This document shows positions 51,526 through 60,437 of a DNA stretch of 64,000 bases, in pieces. The notes beneath the pieces were generated by a model that was given only the letters and a program-made list of their open reading frames with translations, ran no database searches and was not told the DNA's origin. The stretch lies in the NCBI RefSeq assembly GCF_029814825.1, contig NZ_CP122379.1, positions 682,001 to 746,000 of the forward strand. Direction: 5' to 3'. The stretch's first letter is position 1. Every line of letters starts with the position of its first letter. Both the position numbers and the translations under genes were made by a program. The DNA is from Aequorivita marisscotiae. GTDB taxonomy: Bacteria > Bacteroidota > Bacteroidia > Flavobacteriales > Flavobacteriaceae.

Positions 51526-52868
51526 AGTTCAATTTTATATAATTCTAACTTGTTATAAAGTGTTTTACGGGTAATATTTAACATTTTTGCAGCCTTCGTT
51601 TTATTGAAATCGGCTTCTTTTAGGGCATTTAAAATGAGTTGTTTTTCGTTGCTTTCCTTTGAAAAATCTACAGAATTCTTTTGCTTTTTTTCAGAAAATA
51701 AAACCTCTTTCGGAATAACCTCCAGCGGTATTACGGCTGAATTGGTTAATAAAACCGACCGCTTAATTACGTTTTTTAATTCGCGCAAATTCCCTGGCCA
51801 GGCATAGTTTTTAAACGCTTCTTCCACTTCCTTTGAGAGCCCGACAACTTCTTTTTGCAAAGATTGATTGGCTTCGGCCAAAAAGTATTCAGTAAACATA
51901 AATAAATCTTCTTTGCGTTCGTGCAAAGAGGGTATATGAACTGAAAATTCGTTTAAACGATGGTACAAATCCTCTCTAAATTTACCTTCGGAAACAGCTT
52001 TTAACAAATCTTCGTTTGTTGCAGATAGTATGCGAACATCTACATCTATTTCGGTATTGCTGCCCACGGGTTTTATACGTCGTTCCTGTAAGGCACGCAA
52101 TAATTGAATTTGATTTTCATACGAAAGGTTTCCTACTTCATCTAAAAAAAGTGTCCCTCCATTGGCGGCTTCAAAATGACCCATTTTATCGTTAACCGCA
52201 CCTGTAAAACTTCCTTTTACGTGGCCAAAAAATTCGCTTGCAGCAATTTCCTTTGGAATAGCACCGCAATCTACCGCTACAAAATTTTTGTTATACCGGG
52301 AGCTATATTTATGAATTGCCTTTGCGGCTACTTCTTTTCCAGTTCCGCTCTCGCCCTGAATGAGAACGCACATATCTGTTGGTCCGACGAGCTTCAAATA
52401 TTCGTTGAATTTTTTGGAAGATTCACTAATACCAACTACAAATTTTGTTTCGGGTGCCGAAATAGGTTCGGTTTTGGTTTCGGTGAAGTTTAAATCAACA
52501 TCCTTTGATTTTGAAGTTTCTTCTTCAATAATCATTAATAGTTCCTCGGGCCGAAAAGGTTTAGAAATATAATCTAAAGCTCCCTTTTTAATTGCCTTTA
52601 CGGCAGTATCTACTTCGGCATAACCTGTCATTAAAATAACTTTTGTATTTGGGGCTATTTTTTGGGAGAATTCCAAAAGCGCCAAGCCGGAGTCGTCTGG
52701 TAATTTTAAATCTGTAATCAAAAAATGGAACGTTTTATCGGTAAGCATTTTTCGAGCGTTTTCTCCACTGAGGGAAACCGAAACAGCAAACCCTTTTCGT
52801 TCCAAAAAAGTTGTAAGCATTTTTCCAAAAGCTACATCGTCTTCAACTATGTGTATTTGCTGCGCCAT
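51522..52868 (-). CDS. NtrC-family sigma-54-dependent response regulator
   Basis: The 448 residues are an N-terminal receiver (IVEDDVAFGKML, phospho-Asp in HFLITDLKLPDDSG) and a sigma-54 AAA+ domain. The latter has Walker A GESGTGKEVAAKAI, the GAFTGA-type loop GSFTGA, Walker B GGTLFLDEVG and an Arg finger region. A Fis-type HTH follows (FNKTKAAKMLNITRKTLYNKL). It activates RpoN-dependent promoters; targets are unknown. It converges with the hybrid kinase gene, with which it probably forms a signalling pair. Confidence 0.94.
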   Translation of the reverse strand: MAQQIHIVEDDVAFGKMLTTFLERKGFAVSVSLSGENARKMLTDKTFHFLITDLKLPDDSGLALLEFSQKIAPNTKVILMTGYAEVDTAVKAIKKGALDYISKPFRPEELLMIIEEETSKSKDVDLNFTETKTEPISAPETKFVVGISESSKKFNEYLKLVGPTDMCVLIQGESGTGKEVAAKAIHKYSSRYNKNFVAVDCGAIPKEIAASEFFGHVKGSFTGAVNDKMGHFEAANGGTLFLDEVGNLSYENQIQLLRALQERRIKPVGSNTEIDVDVRILSATNEDLLKAVSEGKFREDLYHRLNEFSVHIPSLHERKEDLFMFTEYFLAEANQSLQKEVVGLSKEVEEAFKNYAWPGNLRELKNVIKRSVLLTNSAVIPLEVIPKEVLFSEKKQKNSVDFSKESNEKQLILNALKEADFNKTKAAKMLNITRKTLYNKLELYKIEL

Positions 52869-52932
52869 TATATATTTCCAGTAGGTAAAAATAGTAAGTA
52901 ATTGAGCGGGTAATCTTTAAAATTATCACAAA

Positions 52933-52963
52933 AAAGGCGTCCAAAAATTTGGACGCCTTTCTC
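52933..52963 (-). terminator. terminator after the secreted protein gene 52994-53389
   Basis: A 13-bp perfect palindromic stem AAAGGCGTCCAAA / TTTGGACGCCTTT with a minimal loop, A-tract on the left (T-run for the minus strand). Confidence 0.88.
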
Positions 52964-52993
52964 AGAAGTATTGAATCTAAAAATACCTGCAGC

Positions 52994-53389
52994 TTACTGC
53001 TTCTTTAATTCATTTTTAATCCACTCACCTTTTGCGTTCGCATAAACGGTTGCGCTTTTTGCATCGGCAGTTGCAAGTTCAATTTTATAGTCACCTTTGG
53101 CATTCACATAAGCTTTAGAGATAGTTGCATCGCTGAAATCTGCAGCTACTGCATCTTGAACACTCTGAGGTAATTCAGTAACCTTTACTTCTTTGTAATC
53201 TTGTGCTACTACAGAAACTGCTACAGATTCGGCTGCTGCATCTTGGGCGGCATCTAATCTGTTTTCTACTTGAACTTCAACTGCAGATTGCTTTTGTGCC
53301 GTCATTGCTGTTGCTTCCTTTTCGGTTTGTGCAGTTACTGCGGTTAACCCTCCTAATAAAATTGCTGTACTTAAAATTAACTTTTTCAT
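52994..53389 (-). CDS. secreted PepSY-like small protein
   Basis: The 131 residues have a signal peptide (KKLILSTAILLGGLTAVTAQ) and an Ala/Glu/Val-rich segment. A C-terminal PepSY/DUF2874-like repeat follows (VTELPQSVQDAVAADFSDATISKAYV, KGDYKIELATADAK). These are small periplasmic proteins that may bind or inhibit other proteins; function unknown. It is monocistronic with a strong terminator. The 53390-53600 gap upstream is A/T-rich with no clear element. Confidence 0.75.
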   Translation of the reverse strand: MKKLILSTAILLGGLTAVTAQTEKEATAMTAQKQSAVEVQVENRLDAAQDAAAESVAVSVVAQDYKEVKVTELPQSVQDAVAADFSDATISKAYVNAKGDYKIELATADAKSATVYANAKGEWIKNELKKQ

Positions 53390-53600
53390 CTTTTTGTTTT
53401 AAAAATTTATTTATTCGTTTCTAAGTTTGTTTGTTGTCTTGTATAATGAAAAAGTAATGCCATAGAAATTTGGTTCGGCAAATACCTATTAACATTCTAT
53501 AATATAGCGTTTTAGCTAATTATTAAATATTTTGAAGAATTGAAATAGTGTGTAAAACAAAGAACAGTTGTATAAAAATTACACAACTATTGTATAAAGG

Positions 53601-54005
53601 CTAATCAATTTTGGGAGGTCGGCGATTAGATTTTTTGAGCGCGTGTTGTTTTTTAGATTTTAATCGTCGTTCAATAGCGCCTTTTGAAGGTTTGGTTTTT
53701 TTACGTTTTTTTGCAACTTTTAAGTTTTGCTGAAGAAGCGCCAGCAACCGTTCTATTACAATAGATTTGTTGCGATGCTGGCTCCGCGTTTCGCCACATT
53801 CTAACGTGAGTGTGCCATCGGAAGATATTTTTGTAGCCAATTTATTTCTAAGTCGTGCCTTTTCTCCTTCTGATAGCGCCTGCGAATTTTCCAAATTAAA
53901 AGATAGCACAACTTTCGAAGCAGTTTTATTTACATGCTGACCTCCGGGACCGCTACTCCGAATGCCTTTAAAATTTAGTTCTGATATTAAAATTTCTACA
54001 TTCAC
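53601..54005 (-). CDS. arfB: alternative ribosome-rescue factor ArfB
   Basis: Releases peptides from stalled non-stop ribosomes. The 134 residues contain the catalytic GGQ loop (SSGPGGQHVNKTASKV) and the basic C-terminal tail (AKKRKKTKPSKGAIERRLKSK) that enters the empty mRNA channel. Its ATG overlaps the DUF4301 stop by 4 bases, so it is coupled to that gene. Confidence 0.95.
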   Translation of the reverse strand: MNVEILISELNFKGIRSSGPGGQHVNKTASKVVLSFNLENSQALSEGEKARLRNKLATKISSDGTLTLECGETRSQHRNKSIVIERLLALLQQNLKVAKKRKKTKPSKGAIERRLKSKKQHALKKSNRRPPKID

Positions 54006-55525
54006 TTGGGTTGGTGCGCTTTGTTTAAAAGATCGTTTACCGTTTTTACTGGGTTAAAGGTATTAAGGGGCACTTCAACAAAAACTGTATTCCAATTTGC
54101 CATAGCGCCATTCCAAAGGCCCGGCAATTCTAAGGCTTTAATAGGTTTACCGAGATACGATTTATTGGATATAAAACCTGCTTCGGGATCTGTAAAATTG
54201 AGCAGGTTAAATTTTTCACCCTTGTAATTACGTACACCGCAAACCAAATCAACAGGATTAAAATGCGTAGCTTTTGCCACCAGCTTTTGCTGCTGGGCAT
54301 TGATTGTATCTATCTGCGACATTTCTACAATTTGATACGAAAGGTGCCCGTTTTTATCTTTTACTAAAAAAGGCCCACCGCCCGGTGCACCGGTATTTTC
54401 AACTACACCGCAAACTCGGATTGGCCGATCCAAAATGTTCAAAATTGCCTTTTTATCTATGGGTGTGTCAATAATTTTTAATTGTTCCGAAATAAAATTA
54501 GAAGCCAATTTTAAAACGTTTTCAGATGGATTATCTGACTGCAGTAATTCAATAAAACCAAAAATTTCCTGCTGAAGTGAAATCAATTTTCCAGCTAAAA
54601 CCTTTTTCTGAAAAGCAATAGTTTCAATATAATTTTCAGAAACTACGTTGTCTATATTTTTAATAAACACAATATCTGCATCAATATCGTTTAAATTTTC
54701 CAGCAAGGCTCCGTGGCCCGATGGGCGGAAAAGCAAATTGCCGTTTTGGTCTAAAAACAAATCGTTATCGGGCGTTACAGCGACTGTATCTGTTTCATTT
54801 TTTTGAAAGGAATACGTTATTTTAAATGTTTTTCCAGTGCGATTCTCCACATTTTTCTGGATTTCTGCATAGCGCTTTTTAAATTTTTCTTCATGCTCTG
54901 CCGAAACTGTAAAGTGCAAATAGGCAGTGCCATTAGACGTTGCGTAGTGTGCGGCCTCAAATAATTGTTCTCCGAAAGCGGTAACGTAATTGTCGCCGTA
55001 TTTGTGAAAAGGAACGAGACCTTTGGGTGTATTACTATAATTTAAACCAGTTTCCGCCAGCATTTCTTTTACAAATAAATAGTATTTCTTGCCTTTTTCG
55101 AAATTGTAATAATCGGGATATTTTATATCCAGTTGCTTAAAAACCAAATGTGAAAAAGCAAAGTCATCAAGTGCATCGAAGAATATCTGTACATTTTTAT
55201 TTTCTGTTTTTTGAAGAAATTCATCTATATTTTCTGAAATAGTATAATCTTCCAAAAACTCGTGTAGAAACTTAAACATACGCGTGGCCGCACCAGAAGC
55301 GGGAACAAATTTCAACAGATTTAGCTTATCTTTTTGACCTTCAAAAAGATTGGCGAATTGCCTTTGTTCCGCTTCGGAAAAAATGTTTATCCCGTTGTTT
55401 GGCGCTGCAGGTGCAATTATCTGCGCAAACGGAATTCCATTTTTAAATATTTGCAGTTGCCGGTCTATGTCGGCTTCGGTTAGGCCGTGTTTTTGTATTT
55501 GTTGTATGTTTTTTTTGGTAAACAT
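54002..55525 (-). CDS. DUF4301 protein
   Basis: The 507-residue cytoplasmic protein matches DUF4301, with the N-terminal LKFVPASGAATRMFKFL, a FRPSGHGALLENLNDIDADI segment and GAPGGGPFLVKD. The pattern recalls nucleotidyltransferases or sugar-phosphate binding proteins, but no function is established. It is coupled to arfB downstream. Confidence 0.88.
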   Translation of the reverse strand: MFTKKNIQQIQKHGLTEADIDRQLQIFKNGIPFAQIIAPAAPNNGINIFSEAEQRQFANLFEGQKDKLNLLKFVPASGAATRMFKFLHEFLEDYTISENIDEFLQKTENKNVQIFFDALDDFAFSHLVFKQLDIKYPDYYNFEKGKKYYLFVKEMLAETGLNYSNTPKGLVPFHKYGDNYVTAFGEQLFEAAHYATSNGTAYLHFTVSAEHEEKFKKRYAEIQKNVENRTGKTFKITYSFQKNETDTVAVTPDNDLFLDQNGNLLFRPSGHGALLENLNDIDADIVFIKNIDNVVSENYIETIAFQKKVLAGKLISLQQEIFGFIELLQSDNPSENVLKLASNFISEQLKIIDTPIDKKAILNILDRPIRVCGVVENTGAPGGGPFLVKDKNGHLSYQIVEMSQIDTINAQQQKLVAKATHFNPVDLVCGVRNYKGEKFNLLNFTDPEAGFISNKSYLGKPIKALELPGLWNGAMANWNTVFVEVPLNTFNPVKTVNDLLNKAHQPK

Positions 55526-55601
55526 TTTTCAATTTTTCTCTATGTACTCTGTGTATTTGTAGTTTGTATTCTGCACAGAGGCTAGGCGTGTACGGAGGGT
55601 T

Positions 55602-56132
55602 TTAATTTTGTAAAAGAGCATTAATTATTTCAACCGCCTTATTAAATCTTTCATTCTTGTTTCCTTTTAAAATTTTATACGGAAAACCCTGCTTTTTTAA
55701 TTCGGCCTCGAAAATATGAAACATTTCTTCGCGATTATTGGGTTTATCCCGCAAAATATCCGGCTCCCAAGGTATGTCTATATAGGTTAGTAAATAGATG
55801 CTGTAATTGTTTTTGGTTGCTTCACTTTTTATTACTTCTGGGCAGTAATCGTTGTAATAGTATTCCGAGTACACTTTTAATTCCAGTAAATTTGTATCGC
55901 AAATTAGCAGCTTATCTGCCTGTTTTGCTGCTGCTTTTTCAAGTTTTAATTGTCCTTCCGCAATAGGAATTAAATCGTTTATTGAGATTAATTCTTCTTT
56001 TAAATTCCACTTTTCTTCTAGAAATTGCCGCATATATTCTGGAACCCACTGAGTATCGTAGTGCGCCGCCAATTGTTTAGACAGCGTTGTTTTTCCAGTA
56101 GATTCTGGACCGTATAGCACTACTTTAATCAT
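55602..56132 (-). CDS. NadR-like P-loop kinase, predicted thiamine/vitamin kinase
   Basis: The 176 residues form a P-loop NTPase with Walker A GPESTGKTTLSKQLA, resembling the ribosylnicotinamide kinase domain of NadR (VPEYMRQFLEE, ICDTNLLELKVYSEYYY). It overlaps the PnuC-family transporter gene by one base. PnuC-type transporters rely on intracellular phosphorylation to trap their vitamin, so this would be the trapping kinase. The neighbouring thiamine-binding protein suggests thiamine as substrate; nicotinamide riboside cannot be excluded. Confidence 0.82.
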   Translation of the reverse strand: MIKVVLYGPESTGKTTLSKQLAAHYDTQWVPEYMRQFLEEKWNLKEELISINDLIPIAEGQLKLEKAAAKQADKLLICDTNLLELKVYSEYYYNDYCPEVIKSEATKNNYSIYLLTYIDIPWEPDILRDKPNNREEMFHIFEAELKKQGFPYKILKGNKNERFNKAVEIINALLQN

Positions 56133-56767
56133 TATAGTAAAGAGGTTTCGAGTTTATTGACGTTCTTTCTCCAAGCGCGATAACCATAGATAGCCACAAC
56201 TGTGAACAATACATATTGAAACGAACTAAATACAAGCCCCTTATAAAGGTAAAGTGGTATTGAAATTAAGTCGCCAATAATCCAATAAATCCAGTTTTCC
56301 ACTTTTTTTTTGGCCATTAACCACATTCCCACAAAAAAGATTGCAGTAGTAAAAGTATCCACATAAGCCGTCCAACTGTTCCAATTATCGAACAATTGGT
56401 ACACTGCAAACACAAAAATAAGGGTTGCAATAAAAATTATGATTGAGGTTTTATGCTCCTTTTTTGTTGTTTTAGTTATTGGCGTGTAATGTGTTTCGTC
56501 TACTTTTCGGGTCCAAATATACCAGCCGTAAATACTCATTGAAAAGTAATAGGCGTTTATCATCATATCGCCCAAAAGCGCATATACCGCTAAAATATAA
56601 ACAAAAATTGCGGTGCTGATGATACCCGTGGGATACACCAATATATTATCCTGTTTGGCATACCAAACACTCAAAAACCCAAATACAACAGCAACAATTT
56701 CTAGAATTACTAAATGCGTTGGTACATTTTGGTACTGTGCAAAAAACCAATCAAAAATGGGGCTCAT
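56132..56767 (-). CDS. pnuT: PnuC-family vitamin transporter, predicted thiamine (PnuT)
   Basis: The 211 residues form a seven-helix membrane protein of the PnuC/SWEET-like family (EIVAVVFGFLSVWYAKQDNILVYPTGI, SIYGWYIWTRK, WIIGDLISIPLYLYKGLVFSS). Family members transport nicotinamide riboside (PnuC), riboflavin (PnuX) or thiamine (PnuT). It is embedded between a thiamine-binding protein gene (17-base overlap) and a P-loop kinase gene (1-base overlap), which favours PnuT. There is no TPP riboswitch directly upstream of this operon. Confidence 0.85.
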   Translation of the reverse strand: MSPIFDWFFAQYQNVPTHLVILEIVAVVFGFLSVWYAKQDNILVYPTGIISTAIFVYILAVYALLGDMMINAYYFSMSIYGWYIWTRKVDETHYTPITKTTKKEHKTSIIIFIATLIFVFAVYQLFDNWNSWTAYVDTFTTAIFFVGMWLMAKKKVENWIYWIIGDLISIPLYLYKGLVFSSFQYVLFTVVAIYGYRAWRKNVNKLETSLL

Positions 56768-57011
56768 AATCGCTGCGATCAGATTTTACAATTTTAATAT
56801 ACAGAAGACCTCTATCTACAGCTTCCAATGCAGTTTTCATTTCCTTTTGAAGCAGGTTCATTACCGTGTCATATTCGCCGTAAACTTGTGTGCTAAGCGG
56901 ATTTTCCAAAACGGTAAGTCCAGAATTTCGAAGACTTTTAATAAAGTTGATAATCGCTGGTTCGTAGTTGTCTTGTAGCGGCGAAAGGGTTAATTCTACT
57001 GAAATTTTCAT
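56751..57011 (-). CDS. thiamine-binding protein (YkoF-like / MTH1187 family)
   Basis: The 86-residue single-domain protein of the Thiamine_BP (DUF77) family has ISVELTLSPLQDNYEPAIINFI, TVLENPLSTQVYGEYDTVMNLL and a C-terminal strand. These ferredoxin-like-fold proteins bind thiamine or hydroxymethylpyrimidine compounds. As the first gene of a three-gene overlapping operon with PnuT and a kinase, it points to thiamine uptake and salvage. Confidence 0.85.
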   Translation of the reverse strand: MKISVELTLSPLQDNYEPAIINFIKSLRNSGLTVLENPLSTQVYGEYDTVMNLLQKEMKTALEAVDRGLLYIKIVKSDRSDYEPHF

Positions 57012-57098
57012 TTTTTCAATTTTAGTTCAAAACTACGATTTTAATAACTATCCAATCACAATTTCGGTTTTTGGAATTTTGTTTTTAAGATTTCAAAT

Positions 57099-57791
57099 TT
57101 ATTCGAAAGCCGTCCCCATCACAACCATATCTGCGCCGGCCCGATAGGCAGCCTGTTTTTGTGCTTCGGTTTTAATTCCGCCCCCAACGATTACAGGAAT
57201 ACTTATTGTGCTTTTCACTCTTGAAATTATCGCACCATTTACAGGAAACTTAGCGCCACTTCCCGCCTCTAAGTAAATAAGTTTTGCACCCATATATTGT
57301 CCCGCAAGGGCGGTGTGAACAATTTCTTCAATATTTTGCTGGGAGAGTGGTTCGGTTTTCGTCACTTTTGAAACTGCCGAATTATTTCCGCCATCAATTA
57401 AAATATAACCTGTTGAAATAATTTGCAAGGCCGTTTGTTTTAGTTTTGAGATAGCCTTTATTTGTTGGCCAACTAAATATTCGGCATTTCTTCCTGAAAG
57501 TAGCGTAAGAAAGAGAAGAGCGTCTGCAAGTGGGGTTATGTGTGAATAATCTCCCGGAAACAAAAATATAGGAAGATTAGTTTCAGCCTTTAAAACTTGT
57601 ACGGTTTCGTTAGTTCTGCCATTTTTTACCGTACTTCCACCTACAAAGAGATGCGTAGTTTCATTGGGAATTTTTTTCAGAAATACTGCCGCTTCGGCAT
57701 TGGTAAATTTTTCCGGATCTATTAATATAGCAAGCTGCTTCTTTTTTGCCGAAATATTGTTGAGAAGCGTTTTGTAAAACGTATCTTCCAT
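57099..57791 (-). CDS. pcrB: geranylgeranylglyceryl/heptaprenylglyceryl phosphate synthase-like (PcrB/GGGPS)
   Basis: TIM-barrel prenyltransferase that joins glycerol-1-phosphate to a long polyprenyl diphosphate through an ether bond. The 230 residues have LAILIDPEKF, HLFVGGSTVKNG, FPGDYSHI, YLEAGSGAKFPVNG and the phosphate-binding GGGIKTEAQKQAAYRAGADMVV. The Bacteroidetes members form their own group. It is directly abutted by the phosphopantetheinyl transferase gene (0-base gap). The biological role of ether glycerols here is unclear. Confidence 0.93.
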   Translation of the reverse strand: MEDTFYKTLLNNISAKKKQLAILIDPEKFTNAEAAVFLKKIPNETTHLFVGGSTVKNGRTNETVQVLKAETNLPIFLFPGDYSHITPLADALLFLTLLSGRNAEYLVGQQIKAISKLKQTALQIISTGYILIDGGNNSAVSKVTKTEPLSQQNIEEIVHTALAGQYMGAKLIYLEAGSGAKFPVNGAIISRVKSTISIPVIVGGGIKTEAQKQAAYRAGADMVVMGTAFE

Positions 57792-58430
57792 TTATTGATT
57801 TTCTGAAAGTAGCGCAAAGGCACAGGTAAAACCTTCAAATTCTAAATATGCCACATTGTATTTTACAGTTTTCTCTTTAAAAGTAACGGTGGCCGTAGTT
57901 TTATAATCTTCTAACGCGAATTCTTCCACATATATATTTTGCAAAAAGCTCACGCCTTTTTCAGCAAAACTTTTATAAAGAGACTCCTTTGCACACCAAA
58001 CAATTGTTAGTTTGCGCATCAAAGCATCGTCATTTGCAATGGTTCGGTATTCTTCAATCGGAGTAAATTTATGTGCTATTTTTAGAATCTTATTTCGTTG
58101 TTTTTCAATGTCTATTCCCACTTCAGAATCGCTAATTATTATTGCAGAAAAATTAAACGAATGGGTAATTGAAATATGCATATTACCCGTTAAGTGAGGT
58201 TTTCCATTTTCGTCGTAATACAAATCGTGGTCGGTATAACCCGCTAACGCTAATAAATGACGAATACTCATAAAGCCACGCCTGTGCAAATCGCTTTTCA
58301 TATTAAAAACTCTGTTCGAACAGTTTTCGGTTAAAGATATTCCTTCGGAAAGAGCTTTAAACGACTCTTCAATCTTCCAAATGAAGACTTTAGTTGTGGC
58401 GTTAACTGTTATAGTTTTGTAAAGTGGCAT
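57792..58430 (-). CDS. 4'-phosphopantetheinyl transferase (Sfp type)
   Basis: Transfers phosphopantetheine from CoA to carrier proteins. The 212 residues have HISITHSFNFSAIIISDSEVG with GIDIE and the downstream WCAKESLYKSFAEKG, which together bind Mg and CoA. The larger Sfp-type may serve carrier proteins of secondary metabolism besides ACP. It is coupled to pcrB and divergent from ahcY. Confidence 0.92.
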   Translation of the reverse strand: MPLYKTITVNATTKVFIWKIEESFKALSEGISLTENCSNRVFNMKSDLHRRGFMSIRHLLALAGYTDHDLYYDENGKPHLTGNMHISITHSFNFSAIIISDSEVGIDIEKQRNKILKIAHKFTPIEEYRTIANDDALMRKLTIVWCAKESLYKSFAEKGVSFLQNIYVEEFALEDYKTTATVTFKEKTVKYNVAYLEFEGFTCAFALLSENQ

Positions 58431-58451
58431 AGATTATAAAAGGATAATTTG

Positions 58452-58459
58452 TACTTTTG
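58452..58459 (+). promoter_or_regulatory. -7 box of ahcY
   Basis: TACTTTTG fits TANNTTTG, 64 bases before ATG 58524; -33 element not clear. It supports the downstream ATG over 58491 only weakly. Confidence 0.45.
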
Positions 58460-58523
58460 CAGACTCAAAAAAAGAAATTAATCTTAACAAATGCCCGCTT
58501 TTGAGGGTATAAATATAACAAAT

Positions 58524-59840
58524 ATGTCAACGAAAACTGTGCCTTATACGGCGTTTAAAGTAAAAGATATTTCCCTGGCAGATTGGGGAAGAAAAGAAAT
58601 TGAGCTTGCTGAAGCAGAAATGCCTGGACTTATGTCGCTTCGTGAAGAATATGGCGCGGAGCAACCATTAAAAGGTGCGCGCATTGCGGGATGTTTGCAC
58701 ATGACCATTCAAACCGCGGTGCTTATTGAAACTTTAGTGGCCTTAGGAGCTGAAGTTACTTGGAGCTCTTGTAATATTTTCTCCACCCAAGATCACGCTG
58801 CCGCTGCAATTGCTGCCGCTGGAATCCCAGTTTATGCTTGGAAAGGAATGACCGATGAGGAATTTGATTGGTGTATTGAACAAACGCTGTTCTTTGGCGA
58901 AGACCGCAAACCGTTAAACATGATACTAGACGACGGTGGCGATCTTACCAATATGGTTTTGGATAAATATCCAGAGCTTGCCGCTGCTGTAAAAGGTATT
59001 TCGGAAGAAACCACAACGGGCGTTCACCGTCTTTACGAACGAATGAAAAAAGGTACTTTGCCCATGCCTGCCATTAATATTAACGATAGCGTTACTAAAA
59101 GTAAATTCGACAATAAATACGGTTGCCGCGAAAGTGCTGTCGATGCAATCCGCCGTGCTACCGACATAATGTTGGCGGGTAAACGCGTTGTTGTTTGTGG
59201 CTATGGCGATGTTGGTAAAGGTACTGCTGCTTCCTTCAAAGGCGCCGGAAGTATTGTTACCGTTACGGAAATTGATCCAATTTGTGCTTTACAAGCCGCA
59301 ATGGATGGGTTTGAAGTGAAGAAATTAGAAACCGTTGTTGGTAATGCAGATATTGTAATTACTACTACCGGAAACAAAGATATTGTTCGCGGAGAACATT
59401 TTGAAGCGATGAAAGATAAAACCATTGTTTGTAATATTGGGCATTTTGATAACGAGATCGCGGTTGCTTGGTTAAAGGAAAATCACGGAATTACGCACGT
59501 TGAAATTAAGCCACAAGTTGATAAATACACTATTGATGGTAAAGACATTATCCTATTGGCCGAAGGTCGTTTGGTAAATTTAGGTTGCGCTACGGGACAT
59601 CCAAGTTTTGTGATGAGCAACAGTTTTACCAACCAAACTTTGGCACAAATAGAGCTTTGGAAAAATGGTGAAAATTATGAAAATAAAGTATATATGCTTC
59701 CAAAACATTTGGATGAAAAAGTAGCCAAACTTCACCTTGAAAAAATTGGGGTTGAGCTTACTGAGCTTTCCGAAGAACAAGCCGAGTATATAGGCGTTAC
59801 TGTTGAAGGACCATTTAAGCCTGAGTATTACAGATATTAA
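58524..59840 (+). CDS. ahcY: adenosylhomocysteinase
   Basis: Splits S-adenosylhomocysteine to adenosine and homocysteine, relieving product inhibition of methyltransferases. From ATG 58524 it has 438 residues. Conserved blocks are [50 protein letters not shown], the NAD-binding [20 protein letters not shown] and the C-terminal PFKPEYYRY. The ATG at 58491 would add 11 residues without homology, so the internal ATG is preferred. Confidence 0.97.
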   Translation: MSTKTVPYTAFKVKDISLADWGRKEIELAEAEMPGLMSLREEYGAEQPLKGARIAGCLHMTIQTAVLIETLVALGAEVTWSSCNIFSTQDHAAAAIAAAGIPVYAWKGMTDEEFDWCIEQTLFFGEDRKPLNMILDDGGDLTNMVLDKYPELAAAVKGISEETTTGVHRLYERMKKGTLPMPAININDSVTKSKFDNKYGCRESAVDAIRRATDIMLAGKRVVVCGYGDVGKGTAASFKGAGSIVTVTEIDPICALQAAMDGFEVKKLETVVGNADIVITTTGNKDIVRGEHFEAMKDKTIVCNIGHFDNEIAVAWLKENHGITHVEIKPQVDKYTIDGKDIILLAEGRLVNLGCATGHPSFVMSNSFTNQTLAQIELWKNGENYENKVYMLPKHLDEKVAKLHLEKIGVELTELSEEQAEYIGVTVEGPFKPEYYRY

Positions 59841-59883
59841 GGATTAACGATTGTAGATTTTAGATTTGCGATTTTTGAATTTT

Positions 59884-59915
59884 AAAACCCTTGCATTTTT
59901 GTGAGGGTTTTTTTA
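59884..59915 (+). terminator. terminator after ahcY
   Basis: Stem AAAACCCT / AGGGTTTT with a 12-base loop and a long T-run. Directly upstream (59842-59875) lies another GATT/AATC-type low-complexity stretch like that in the TPP riboswitch P3 arm. Confidence 0.78.
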
Positions 59916-59966
59916 TTTGAAAACATTTAACTTTTACAAAGCAAAGATAATTCATACTTTAAGTGA

Positions 59967-60437
59967 ATGATTTATGAAGAGGAAAAAATAAAAGTCCCAA
60001 GATTCAATGAAGAATCCGGCTTCTACACTACGAAAAAGCGCTCTAAAATAATGGGCAAGATTCGCGGGAAGAATACGAAACCTGAATTGCTTTTCAGAAA
60101 ATCGCTTTGGAACCAAGGAATTCGGTATCGGATAAACAGCAAAAAACTTCCCGGAAAACCAGACGTTTCCATTATTAAATATAAACTCGCTATTTTTATT
60201 GACGGTGAATTTTGGCACGGATACAATTGGCCGGAACGAAAAAAAACCTTAAAAAGCAATAGCGGCTTTTGGATTCCAAAAATCGAGCGGAACATGCAGC
60301 GCGATCGCGAAGTAAATCAACAATTAAGCGAAATGGGTTTCACCGTTTTTAGATTTTGGACCAACGAAATAAAATATAATTTAGACAAATGCATCAACGA
60401 TATTTTGGTGTTTATAAATACCGGACAAAATGATTAA
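59967..60437 (+). CDS. vsr: Vsr-type (very short patch repair) endonuclease
   Basis: The 156 residues match the Vsr family: KKRSKIMGKIRGKNTKPELLFRKSLW, the catalytic LPGKPDVSIIKYKLAIFIDGEFWHG (Asp in KPDVS) and a C-terminal GFTVFRFWTNEI. Vsr nicks T:G mismatches produced by deamination of 5-methylcytosine and normally accompanies a cytosine methyltransferase. No methyltransferase lies within this window. It overlaps the aminotransferase start by 8 bases and is likely co-transcribed with it. Confidence 0.92.
   Translation: MIYEEEKIKVPRFNEESGFYTTKKRSKIMGKIRGKNTKPELLFRKSLWNQGIRYRINSKKLPGKPDVSIIKYKLAIFIDGEFWHGYNWPERKKTLKSNSGFWIPKIERNMQRDREVNQQLSEMGFTVFRFWTNEIKYNLDKCINDILVFINTGQND

Noticed and set aside
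59952..60295. Minus-strand ORFs over vsr
   Set aside because: The plus-strand frame has clear Vsr motifs; the reverse frames have none.
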